This document shows, piece by piece, positions 35,820 through 47,080 of a stretch of DNA of 64,000 nucleotides. The DNA is taken from the NCBI GenBank assembly GCA_964618455.1, contig CAZUAQ010000018.1, forward strand, positions 1 to 64,000, given 5' to 3'. The stretch comes from CAZUAQ01 sp964618455. Lineage in GTDB: Bacteria > Planctomycetota > Phycisphaerae > UBA1845 > PWPN01. How positions within the stretch are numbered: position 1 is the stretch's first letter; each line of letters starts with the position of its first letter. The notes under the pieces were generated by a model. The model was not told the origin of the DNA and ran no database searches. It saw only the letters and a list, made by a program, of their open reading frames with translations. The position numbers and the translations under genes are program-made.

Positions 35820-37976
35820 TTACGACTCCGATAGAATGATACGCGCGTCAGCAACCATCGCGCCTTCGCCACGCGGATACACAATCAAGGGATTGATGTC
35901 CAACTCTTTGATCTGCGGATGCGACGTCACCAGTTGCGACAGCCGCATCAGGCACTCGGCGATCGCGCCGAGGTCCGAAGGCCGCTCACCGCGAACGCCC
36001 TCCAGCAGGCGGTACGAGCGGATATCCTTCACCATTTCGCTCGCGACGTTCTCCCGGATCGGCGCCAGCCGGAACGACACATCGCGTAACGCCTCGGTAT
36101 AGATGCCGCCCAGGCCGAACATCAGCAGCGCCCCGAAACGCGGATCGCGCGTCATGCCCAGGATGATTTCCTTGCCCGGCGACAGCATCTTCTGGACCAG
36201 CACGCCCCAGATCTCCACGTCCTTGCCGAGCTTCTCGCGTACCGAGTCGATCATCCCGTTGTACGCGTCGCGCACCTCGTCTTCGCTGGAGAGATTCAAC
36301 TTCACGCCGCCCACATCCGTCTTGTGCAAAATCGTCGGGCCCGAAATCTTCATGACCACGGGGTAACCCATCTGGCTCGCCGCCGCTACGGCCTCATCCG
36401 CCGAACTGGCCAGCACCGACGGCACGATCGGGAAGTCGTACGCGCGGAACACCTCCAGCGCCTTCGCCTCCACCAGCTGCGTGCGCCCCGCCTCCATCTC
36501 CGAGGCGAAGATCGACTCCACCTTCGCCGCGTCCACGTCGAACTCGCGCACCTGCCGAACAGGCGAACGCAGCCACTTGGCGAACTGCACCTTCGCCGAC
36601 AACGCCCGCATGGCATCTTCGGGGAACACGTACGTCGGAATCCCCTTGCCCCGCAGCCGATCCACGCCCGGTGATACGTCCGCCAGGCCCATCATGCACG
36701 CCACCAGCGGCTTGTCGCAGAATTCCTTCGTCTCGCAGATCACGTCCGCAATTTCGATCACGTCGGTCATCGTCTGTGGCGTCACGATCACCACGATCTG
36801 GTCCACACCCTCGTCCGCCGTTACCGCGTCCAGCGCCGAGCGATAGCGATCGTGCTTGGCGTCCCCGATCACGTCGACCGGATTCTTGATGCTTGCCGCC
36901 GGGGGAAGCTGGAACTTCAGCGACTTCTTGGTGTACTCCTGGAACTTCGCCAGTTCCATGCCATTTCGAATGCACGCGTCGGTGGCCATGATGCCGGGAC
37001 CGCCCGCATTGGTGACGATGGCCGTCCGGTTCCCCGCGGGCATTGTGTCGTCGGTGAAAATCGTCGCCAGCTCGAACAGCTCCTCCACCGACTCCTGCCG
37101 GAGCACGCCCGCCTGTGACATGATGGCATCGTAGACCTCGTCCGATCCCGCCAGCGATCCGGTGTGCGAGGCCGCCGCCGCCGCACCTTGGGCCGTGCGC
37201 CCCGTCTTGATCGCCAGGATCGGCGTCGGGTTGTCGCCGTGCGTAATCTCGTGCGCAGCCTTGACGAATGCCTGGCCGTCCGAAATGTCCTCCACGTACA
37301 TCATGATCACTTTCGTGGCAGGATCCGCGTGCATGCTCTTGAGCAGGTCGATCTCCGTCACGTCCACCTTGTTGCCGAAGCTGATGAACCGCGAGAAGCC
37401 GACGTCCGCCCCCTTCGCATAGTCCAGCAGCGCCGTGCACAAAGCCCCGCTCTGCGAGATCAAGCCCACCGAACCCACTTTCGGCATGTCGCGCGAGAAG
37501 CTGGCGTTCATGGACACCTGCGGGTGCGTGTTGATCACGCCCAGGCAGTTCGGGCCGATGATATTCAAGCCCCGTTCGTCCGCGATCGCCTTGATCCGCT
37601 TCTCCTTGTCCACCCCCTCGCCGCCGACCTCCTTGAAACCGGCGGAGATCACCACGATGTGACGTGTACCGAGATCCGCGCTCTCGGTCACCACGCTCTC
37701 CACGTAGTTCGACGGGACCACGATCACGGTCAGATCGATCTCGTCGTTGATCGCCGAGAGCTTGGGAAAACTCGGCACGCCCAGCACGCTCTTGGCTTTC
37801 GGATTCACCGGATACACCGTCCCGGTGTAACCCCCGTAGATCAGGTTCTTGACGATGGCGTTGCCCACCGTGCCGGGCGTGCGCGATGCGCCGACCACCG
37901 CAATCGATCGCGGCGCGAAAAGCGGTTCCAGATCCCGCACGTCCTGAACGACTTCTTCGGCAATGGTGTTGGCCAT
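35820..37976 (-). CDS. Acetate-CoA ligase (ADP-forming), fused alpha and beta subunits
   Basis: Converts acetyl-CoA, ADP and phosphate to acetate, CoA and ATP, an energy-conserving last step after pyruvate oxidation. The 718-residue product starts with a CoA-binding domain ('APRSIAVVGASRTPGTVGNA'), then a ligase-CoA domain with the phospho-histidine in 'ASHTGSLAGSDE' (His271), and ends with an ATP-grasp domain ('GYPVVMKISGPTILHKTDVG', 'LVQKMLSPGKEIILGMTRDP'). The start 'MANTIAEE' at 37976 avoids a 62-codon extension of low complexity. It lies 44 nt after the DUF4405 gene and 3 nt before the acetyl-CoA hydrolase gene. Confidence 0.9.
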   Translation of the reverse strand: MANTIAEEVVQDVRDLEPLFAPRSIAVVGASRTPGTVGNAIVKNLIYGGYTGTVYPVNPKAKSVLGVPSFPKLSAINDEIDLTVIVVPSNYVESVVTESADLGTRHIVVISAGFKEVGGEGVDKEKRIKAIADERGLNIIGPNCLGVINTHPQVSMNASFSRDMPKVGSVGLISQSGALCTALLDYAKGADVGFSRFISFGNKVDVTEIDLLKSMHADPATKVIMMYVEDISDGQAFVKAAHEITHGDNPTPILAIKTGRTAQGAAAAASHTGSLAGSDEVYDAIMSQAGVLRQESVEELFELATIFTDDTMPAGNRTAIVTNAGGPGIMATDACIRNGMELAKFQEYTKKSLKFQLPPAASIKNPVDVIGDAKHDRYRSALDAVTADEGVDQIVVIVTPQTMTDVIEIADVICETKEFCDKPLVACMMGLADVSPGVDRLRGKGIPTYVFPEDAMRALSAKVQFAKWLRSPVRQVREFDVDAAKVESIFASEMEAGRTQLVEAKALEVFRAYDFPIVPSVLASSADEAVAAASQMGYPVVMKISGPTILHKTDVGGVKLNLSSEDEVRDAYNGMIDSVREKLGKDVEIWGVLVQKMLSPGKEIILGMTRDPRFGALLMFGLGGIYTEALRDVSFRLAPIRENVASEMVKDIRSYRLLEGVRGERPSDLGAIAECLMRLSQLVTSHPQIKELDINPLIVYPRGEGAMVADARIILSES

Positions 37977-38020
37977 TCTCTTTTGCTCCAGCAGTATGTC
38001 TCGTTGTCCCGGGCGGATCC

Positions 38021-38716
38021 CTAAGGAGCGACGAGCGTCGATCCGGCCCGGCTGGAACCGGCCAACGCCCTGACCTGCGACATCGTCAACCCGTATCTCT
38101 TCATCGACCTGCCCAGCCTGTCGTCCGGAGAGACCTCCCCGGACATGCCGAGCTTGGCACACAATTCCTCAAACGTGAGGTCCGAGAGTTCCGCCACCTC
38201 ACCCAGTGTCATACGCCCCCGGATCCAGGCTTCATCGGACGCCGACTCCGCAAGGGTACCCTCACTCGAATGATAGTCACCGATCCCCGAGGCGCGTCGC
38301 TCATGCCGTTGGGCCGCGGTGCCTCGATCCACGACCTGAGCCGCCCACCAAGTTCCTCCACCGAGCATCAGCCCGAGAAGAATAAGGGCTCCAGCACCAT
38401 AGGCATTCTCGCGCCAGGCAGAGGGCGTTCCCGCCCGATCCCCGCCCGGGAGCAGCTTGCGCGTGGTCCGGCAGACCCACGACCAGTGCAGACCAAGGTG
38501 GATGAGCAACAGCACCCCCAGCGTCACAGCCAACCCGGTGTGAATATCCCCCCAGTCGTGACGCGACCCGCCGAACAGCGCCCAACCCGCGCCCCCATGT
38601 CTCCCTCCCGTCCCCGGGGGGAGAGCATACCGGATCACCAGCCCCGTCCAGGCCAGGCCCAGAATCGCCAGCAACGTCACGGCGTCCACGAGGTAGTTTA
38701 ACACGTTGCGTCGCAT
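38021..38716 (-). CDS. DUF4405 membrane protein with C-terminal helical domain
   Basis: A 231-residue inner-membrane protein. The N-terminal half is a DUF4405-like cytochrome-b-type unit, with 'LLAILGLAWTGLVIRYALPP', a His-containing 'DIHTGLAVTLGVLLLIHLGLHW' where two His could hold heme, and a third helix 'GALILLGLMLGGGTWWA'. The last ~55 residues ('MTLGEVAELSDLTFEELC' and 'SPDDRLGRSMKRYG') form a small helical domain found behind DUF4405 or ferredoxin-type proteins in anaerobes. It lies between the DHOD-like and acetate-CoA ligase genes and could pass electrons at the membrane, which is inference. No clear Shine-Dalgarno. Confidence 0.7.
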   Translation of the reverse strand: MRRNVLNYLVDAVTLLAILGLAWTGLVIRYALPPGTGGRHGGAGWALFGGSRHDWGDIHTGLAVTLGVLLLIHLGLHWSWVCRTTRKLLPGGDRAGTPSAWRENAYGAGALILLGLMLGGGTWWAAQVVDRGTAAQRHERRASGIGDYHSSEGTLAESASDEAWIRGRMTLGEVAELSDLTFEELCAKLGMSGEVSPDDRLGRSMKRYGLTMSQVRALAGSSRAGSTLVAP

Positions 38717-38806
38717 AGCTCGGCCCTGCTTTCATACTGCTGCAGTGCCCTGTAGCGCGTTCGATCGCAATAACGCGCCTCGAGATCGAACGGCGGCTCC
38801 ACGCGC

Positions 38807-39805
38807 TCAGGCGCGCGGTTCGTATGACTGCAGCAGACGCATGTAGTTTCCACGGCTGAACGCCTGCGGATCGGGACATCGCAGAAGGCTCATGTTGCCA
38901 CACATCTGACGCAGTGAATCGTACTCCTGCTCTTCGAGCCACCGGGCGAGATCCTCGCGCATCGTCTTGATGCATCCGGGACCCTGCCGCAGCAACGCCG
39001 ACACGAGCTGGATCGCATGCGCCCCGCTCATCACCGATTTCACCGAATCCAAGAGCGTATGCACGCCTCCGGTCACCGCCAGCGACGCCTTCACGCGGCC
39101 GGAGATGATCCCCAGCCAACGGAGACGCAGCGGCAGTTCCGCCGAAGTCGACAGACGCAGATCGTCCACGATCTCGAGATTCTCCACGTCGAAATCCGGC
39201 TGGTAGAACCGGTTGAACAGCACCATCCCGTCGACGCCGGCGTCATCGAGCATCTTCGCCACGTTCGCGAAAGACGTGTAATAGGGGGACAGCTTGGCCG
39301 CCAGCGGGATCTTCACCTCACCCTTGACGCTTTCCACCATGTCCACCGTCTTCTGAACGATGTCCGCACCCTTGTGCGACGTATCCAGCGGCACGGAGTA
39401 GATGTGCAGTTCGATCGCGTCGGCTCCGGCCTCTTCCATCAAGCGAGCGTACTCCAGCCAGCCTCCCGGCGAATCCCCGTTCAGCGAGGCGATTACCGGA
39501 ATGTCCACCGCCTCCTTCAGGCGACGGATGTGATCCAGGTACTCATCCGGGCCCAGCACGAACTCGCTCGAATCGGGGAAGTAGGTCAACGCCTCCGCGA
39601 AGGAGTTGGCGGGGCTCTCCATCGAAAGATGCGTTGTCATGCCCTCACCCACGAGTTGCTCTTCAAAGAGCGAGCGCATCACCACCGCCGCGGCGCCGGC
39701 GTCCTCCAGGGCACGCACCGAATCCACGGTGTCGGCCAGCGGCGAGGCTCCCGCCATGAACGGGTGAGGCAGTTCAAATCCCAGATAAGTTGTCGATAGA
39801 TCCAT
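38807..39805 (-). CDS. Dihydroorotate dehydrogenase-like protein
   Basis: FMN-dependent (beta/alpha)8-barrel protein of 332 residues. It has 'GFELPHPFMAGASPLADTVD', 'PVIASLNGDSPGGWLEYARL', 'IPLAAKLSPYYTSFANVAKM' and the phosphate-binding 'SLAVTGGVHTLLDSVKSVM'. True PyrD enzymes have a catalytic Cys or Ser in a block this protein does not reproduce clearly. Proteins of this subgroup often sit beside pyruvate:ferredoxin oxidoreductase genes, as here (96 nt downstream). That suggests a role in handling reduced ferredoxin or flavin, not pyrimidine synthesis. GGAGG lies 9 nt before the ATG. Confidence 0.8.
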   Translation of the reverse strand: MDLSTTYLGFELPHPFMAGASPLADTVDSVRALEDAGAAAVVMRSLFEEQLVGEGMTTHLSMESPANSFAEALTYFPDSSEFVLGPDEYLDHIRRLKEAVDIPVIASLNGDSPGGWLEYARLMEEAGADAIELHIYSVPLDTSHKGADIVQKTVDMVESVKGEVKIPLAAKLSPYYTSFANVAKMLDDAGVDGMVLFNRFYQPDFDVENLEIVDDLRLSTSAELPLRLRWLGIISGRVKASLAVTGGVHTLLDSVKSVMSGAHAIQLVSALLRQGPGCIKTMREDLARWLEEQEYDSLRQMCGNMSLLRCPDPQAFSRGNYMRLLQSYEPRA

Positions 39806-39901
39806 CGCTCACGACCTCCAATGGTCGAAGGAAGTTCAAGTCGTTGTGTCTTTTTCACGCGTGGAGAGCGGCGGCCTCCCTGGACGGGAGGAGGGCCGAT
39901 C

Positions 39902-43501
<3,600 letters not shown>

Positions 43502-43667
43502 CTCAAATGACTCCTTCTAGGCGTGCGACAGAGTATCGCCTCGACAATTAGGCATTCGGGTTTGTTCTGAGGGATGAGACAGCCACTCGATCCGGGAGTG
43601 ATGCTGTCTTCGGCCCGCGTCACGCGCGCCCGCGTCGATGCGGAAAAGCCCATCCTCCTTCACACCA

Positions 43668-43683
43668 AGCAATAGTCGTGCCG
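43668..43683 (-). promoter_or_regulatory. Candidate sigma-54 (-24/-12) promoter of the nifJ operon
   Basis: The minus strand reads CGGCACGACTATTGCT. Against the consensus TGGCACGnnnnTTGCW it differs only at the first base, with the obligatory GG and GC exactly ten bases apart. It would start transcription near 43657, giving a leader of about 155 nt before nifJ. The adjacent gene encodes a sigma-54 activator. Confidence 0.6.
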
Positions 43684-43831
43684 ATCCCTCGTGCGCCACT
43701 GAACCCGGACACCTCGCCCGCTCCGCACGCGGCAAGCATGCCTATTCCCCCTCCGATGGCGACCAACTCCCGCATTTCAGCACAAGTCCGTCGCAGGGAC
43801 CCGAGGCTCACACCCGCCGGGCGTTAAATGA

Positions 43832-43874
43832 CACGGACTTCTGGGTGAAATGCCCTCATTCCTTCAAGTCCGTG
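43832..43874. promoter_or_regulatory. Inverted repeat upstream of the nifJ sigma-54 promoter
   Basis: CACGGACTT (43832-43840) and AAGTCCGTG (43866-43874) form perfect 9-bp arms with a 25-nt centre. The pair lies 150-190 bases upstream of the -24 element in an intergenic stretch of nearly 490 bases with no gene. Position and symmetry suit an enhancer-type binding site for the neighbouring response regulator. The wide centre could also mean two separate half-sites. The rest of this intergenic region (43502-43989) shows no gene. Confidence 0.45.
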
Positions 43875-43989
43875 GCAAAGCCTTACTAAGGAATCTGCAT
43901 GAGCACCATAGTCGATAAATAAGTCTGGTTATGCGTAGAATTAGGCGGACTGATTCTGGATTTCCCCCCTGGGGCCGGGCGTCCGAGGC

Positions 43990-45351
43990 TCACAGCAGAC
44001 CGTGCTTCTCGAGACGATAACGGAAGGTGTCTCGGGAGAGGTGCAGGAGCTTCGACGCTTTCGTCTGATTCCCGCCCGCACGCAGCAAGGCCTGCTCGAG
44101 AAGATGCCGCTCGAGTTTCTCGAAGTCGATCCCGTCCGGCGGAAGGCTCAATCCGGCAATGTCCCCGGCGCCGGCATGCCCCGCGCGCCCCAGCACGACA
44201 TCCGCCTCTTCGATCACGTCGCCCCCCGCCAGAAGCATCGCGCGTTCAATGACGTTGCGCAACTCGCGCACATTGCCGGGCCAGGCGTACCCGCGCAGCT
44301 TGCGCATCGCCTCCGGACTGACGTCCGTCACCGGCTTCTTGAACTCGCGCGCATACTGGCTGACGAAGTGCTGCGCGATCAGCGTGATGTCCTCGTCTCT
44401 CTCACGCAACGGCGGAAGATAGATCGGAAACACGTTCAGCCGGTACATCAGATCCGCCCGGAACTCCTTTTCCTCGATCGCCTGCTCGATGTCCCGGTTG
44501 GTCGCCGCCACCACGCGTACGTCGACCGACACCTCTTCCACACCGCCCACGCGGCGGAACTTGCGATTCTCCAGGAAGTGCAGCAGCTTCGCCTGCAGGA
44601 CCGGCGGCATGTCCCCCACTTCGTCGAGAAACACCGTTCCCCCGTCCGCCAGTTCGAACAGACCCTTCTTCTGCTGCCGCGCGTCCGTGAACGCCCCCTT
44701 CTCGTGACCGAAGAGCTCGCTCTCCAGCAGCGACTCCGAGATGGCGGTGCAGGTGATGTTCATGAACGGCCGCGACGCCCGCTCGGAATTGTAATGAATC
44801 ACCCCTGCCACAAGGTCCTTGCCCGTCCCCGTCTCCCCGCGGAGGAAGACCGTCGAACTGCTGCTCTGCGCCACTTTCGTCAGCAGCGAGAACAGCTCCT
44901 GCATCTTGGAATGTGTACCGATGATGCGATCAAAACCGTACTCATGCGCAAGATTCTTCCGCATGCGACGCACTTCGCGGCGCAGCTTCGTCGTTTCCAG
45001 CGCCTTGTCCACGGTGATCAACAGCCGGTCCATCTGGAACGGCTTGGCGAGATAGTCGTACGCGCCGAGCTTGATCGCCTCGACCGCATCCTCCACGTTG
45101 CTGTACGCGGTCATCATGATGACCACGCAATCCTGGTCTTCTTCGCGAATCGCGCGCAGGACCTGGAGCCCGGTCATGTCCGGAAGCCGGTAGTCCAGCA
45201 TGATCAGGTCGTACGGCCCCTGCTCCATGCCCTTGAGGCCCGCCCCCCCGGTATCCGCTTCCGTCACCTGGTAGCCGCGTTCCTCGAACTTCTGACGCAG
45301 CGACCAGCGGATCAGCGCTTCGTCTTCGATAATCAATACCTGGATCGCCAT
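43990..45351 (-). CDS. Sigma-54-dependent response regulator (NtrC/AtoC family)
   Basis: Transcription activator of 453 residues. Receiver domain with acceptor Asp53 ('MLDYRLPDMTG'), then the AAA+ domain with Walker A 'GETGTGKD' (172-179), the sigma-54 contact loop 'GAFTDA' (219-224, a common variant of GAFTGA), Walker B 'GGTVFLDEVGDMP', and a C-terminal Fis-type helix-turn-helix ('GGNQTKASKLLHLSRDTFRY'). All residues needed for phosphorylation, ATP use and sigma-54 activation are present. Its ATG overlaps the stop of the histidine kinase gene (TGATG at 45349-45353), so the two are a matched pair. It is followed by the nifJ operon with its sigma-54-like promoter. Confidence 0.93.
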   Translation of the reverse strand: MAIQVLIIEDEALIRWSLRQKFEERGYQVTEADTGGAGLKGMEQGPYDLIMLDYRLPDMTGLQVLRAIREEDQDCVVIMMTAYSNVEDAVEAIKLGAYDYLAKPFQMDRLLITVDKALETTKLRREVRRMRKNLAHEYGFDRIIGTHSKMQELFSLLTKVAQSSSSTVFLRGETGTGKDLVAGVIHYNSERASRPFMNITCTAISESLLESELFGHEKGAFTDARQQKKGLFELADGGTVFLDEVGDMPPVLQAKLLHFLENRKFRRVGGVEEVSVDVRVVAATNRDIEQAIEEKEFRADLMYRLNVFPIYLPPLRERDEDITLIAQHFVSQYAREFKKPVTDVSPEAMRKLRGYAWPGNVRELRNVIERAMLLAGGDVIEEADVVLGRAGHAGAGDIAGLSLPPDGIDFEKLERHLLEQALLRAGGNQTKASKLLHLSRDTFRYRLEKHGLL

Positions 45352-46562
45352 CAGGCCGACGCCTCCCCGTCCCCGGACGCCGACGTGACCTTCGGCAGCC
45401 CGACCACCACCACCGTCCCTTTCCCCCGCTCGCTCGTCAGGGAGATCGTGCCTCGATGTGCATCCACGATCTTCTTGCAGATCGGCAGGCCCAACCCCGT
45501 CCCCTTCGCCTTCGTCGTGAAGAAGGGCTCAAATGCGCGGGCGGCGACGCCTTTTTCCATCCCCGCGCCCGGGTCTTGTACGGTCAGACACACCATGTCG
45601 TCCAACTCGCGTAAGAGCACACGTACCTGGCCGCCGTCAGGCGTCGCGTGCGCGGCGTTGACCAGCAGGTTCATCAGCAACTGCTCCACCTGGCGCTCAT
45701 CGGCGCGGACGGGCGGAACGGTATTCCCTTTATCCAGCGCCACCTGTACACCCTCGAACGCCGGCGTCCCCCCCATCAGCCGAAGGACTCGGTCGACCAC
45801 GACATCCATCTGGCACGTCGTCATCTCAGGAGGATTCGGACGGGCATACACCAGAAGATCCTTTACCGAACCGTCCAGGCGATTCACCTGGCCCAGGATT
45901 TCCCGGATGATTTCGCGATGGGGGTCCTCCGCGTGCATCGCGTCTCCGATGACCTGGATGGCGCCGCTGATCCCCGCCAATGGATTTTTGATCTCGTGGG
46001 CCAGCGACGCCGCCAGCTGGCCGATCTCCGCCAGGTGCTCGGAGCGTGTGATGCGCTCCTCCGCCACCGTGCGTTCCTCGTGCCGGATTCGACTGTCATG
46101 GTGCTCCTGGTACGACTGAAGCATGATCGCCGTATCCAGGGAGAGCATCTTGTTCAGCGACGCCTGGTACGCATCCCGATCCGCCAGATCCGTCTCCTCC
46201 ACAAGTCGACGCAGGTCTTCCCGAATCACATGCATGAACGTGAGCATGAAGTGCTGAGGCATGTTGATCCGCACATGTGTCTCGCCGATCGCGAGCCGCT
46301 TGCGGAAGTAGTCATCGTCGTAGATGCCGCCGAACAGTTCGTTGATCCATTCCCCGAGCTTGGCCTGCAGTCGGTCAAGCTGTGCCTGACCCTCGATCAG
46401 GAGCGACCGCGCCTCGGGATTGCCCGTCACCCGCTCGTAGAAGTGGTCCACGACCTCGCTGAAATGGGGGCGCAGAATCTCCCCCAACGCGCGGAGCCTC
46501 TCCGCATCCGTGTCGTCGAACCCCAGTTGGCGCTTCATCTCATCGAGCGCGGTTCCGGCCAT
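45351..46562 (-). CDS. Globin-coupled sensor histidine kinase
   Basis: Soluble kinase of 403 residues. Residues ~1-155 match the protoglobin/globin-coupled sensor fold, with the proximal heme histidine in 'IGETHVRIN' (His96), so it should bind heme and a gas ligand such as O2, NO or CO. After a coiled-coil linker follows an NtrB-type transmitter: H-box 'ASLAHEIKNPLAG' (His189), N-box 'LLMNLLVNAAHATPDGG', G1 'VQDPGAGM', F-box 'FEPFFTTKAKGTGLGLPI'. No membrane helix or PAS domain is present. The start 'MAGTALDE' at 46562 is preferred to an upstream extension and has TATAAT 6 nt before it. It is coupled to the NtrC-type regulator gene. Confidence 0.9.
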   Translation of the reverse strand: MAGTALDEMKRQLGFDDTDAERLRALGEILRPHFSEVVDHFYERVTGNPEARSLLIEGQAQLDRLQAKLGEWINELFGGIYDDDYFRKRLAIGETHVRINMPQHFMLTFMHVIREDLRRLVEETDLADRDAYQASLNKMLSLDTAIMLQSYQEHHDSRIRHEERTVAEERITRSEHLAEIGQLAASLAHEIKNPLAGISGAIQVIGDAMHAEDPHREIIREILGQVNRLDGSVKDLLVYARPNPPEMTTCQMDVVVDRVLRLMGGTPAFEGVQVALDKGNTVPPVRADERQVEQLLMNLLVNAAHATPDGGQVRVLLRELDDMVCLTVQDPGAGMEKGVAARAFEPFFTTKAKGTGLGLPICKKIVDAHRGTISLTSERGKGTVVVVGLPKVTSASGDGEASA

Positions 46563-46568
46563 CGCCAC

Positions 46569-46574
46569 ATTATA
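46569..46574 (-). promoter_or_regulatory. -10 box for a leaderless sensor-kinase transcript
   Basis: On the minus strand TATAAT stands 6 nt before the kinase ATG at 46562, and no Shine-Dalgarno sequence is present. No convincing -35 element is visible 17 bases further upstream. Confidence 0.45.
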
Positions 46575-46686
46575 AATGGGAGTGCGGCGCGTCGATACAT
46601 GGTGGTGCGACGAAGATGACAAGGCGCGGCTCCTGAGGATGATGCGCGCATCGCGCACGGGACAAGATGCGATACCCTCGTTCCCA

Positions 46687-46702
46687 AGCATCAGCCATGC
46701 CA
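46687..46702 (-). promoter_or_regulatory. Weak sigma-54-like site upstream of the sensor kinase
   Basis: TGGCATGGCTGATGCT on the minus strand keeps GG-N10-GC and most of the consensus, with mismatches in the -24 (CAT for CAC) and -12 (ATGC for TTGC) parts. It would allow autoregulation, but the TATAAT nearer the gene is a simpler promoter. Confidence 0.25.
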
Positions 46703-46844
46703 CCGGGAATGCGCCACCCCCTGTCACCACTCGACAAAACACTCATGAGATCGCAAAATAGACTCGCTGCGGGATATTCCTCAGGTTCGTGGGGATTTCG
46801 CCAAGACGCGGACTGATGTCACGGCGTGTTCCCGGGCCTTCTCC

Positions 46845-46867
46845 GATCCAGGACTTGTCCTTGGATC
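46845..46867. promoter_or_regulatory. Inverted repeat in the divergent kinase/transporter region
   Basis: GATCCAGGAC, TT, GTCCTTGGATC form a near-perfect palindrome (one unpaired base) centred about 75 bases upstream of the -24 element of the transporter promoter. Its core GGACTTGTCC shares GGACTT with the arms of the repeat before nifJ. It suits an upstream activator site. A second small palindrome, CGCTGC-CTA-GCAGCG, follows at 46881-46895. The rest of 46563-47080 shows promoters only and no gene. Confidence 0.45.
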
Positions 46868-46929
46868 CGCCATCGAAGAACGCTGCCTAGCAGCGAGTCG
46901 GCATTGGATTTCGGCCAGCGTTTAGCGGT

Positions 46930-46945
46930 TGGCACAAGTCATGCA
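46930..46945 (+). promoter_or_regulatory. Candidate sigma-54 (-24/-12) promoter of the OFA transporter
   Basis: TGGCACAAGTCATGCA has a perfect TGGCAC -24 part and GC ten bases after GG; the -12 part is ATGC in place of TTGC. Transcription would begin near 46956, about 125 nt before the GTG start, which has AGGAG upstream. Confidence 0.5.
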
Positions 46946-47080
46946 TAAGAACAAGTTATGAAAACCCTGGACTCCATAAGAATCATGGCTTATATTCACG
47001 CAAGTCTTTATATAGCCTGATTTTAGGATAGAGAGCTCGATTACTGGTTCTCTTCCCCAAGCCACACAGGAGATGAAGTT

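Noticed and set aside
39865..39893. GC-rich hairpin between nifJ and the DHOD-like gene as a terminator
   Set aside because: The stem (GGCCTCCC with GGGAGG...GGCC) has no T-run on the minus strand, so I do not split the operon there.
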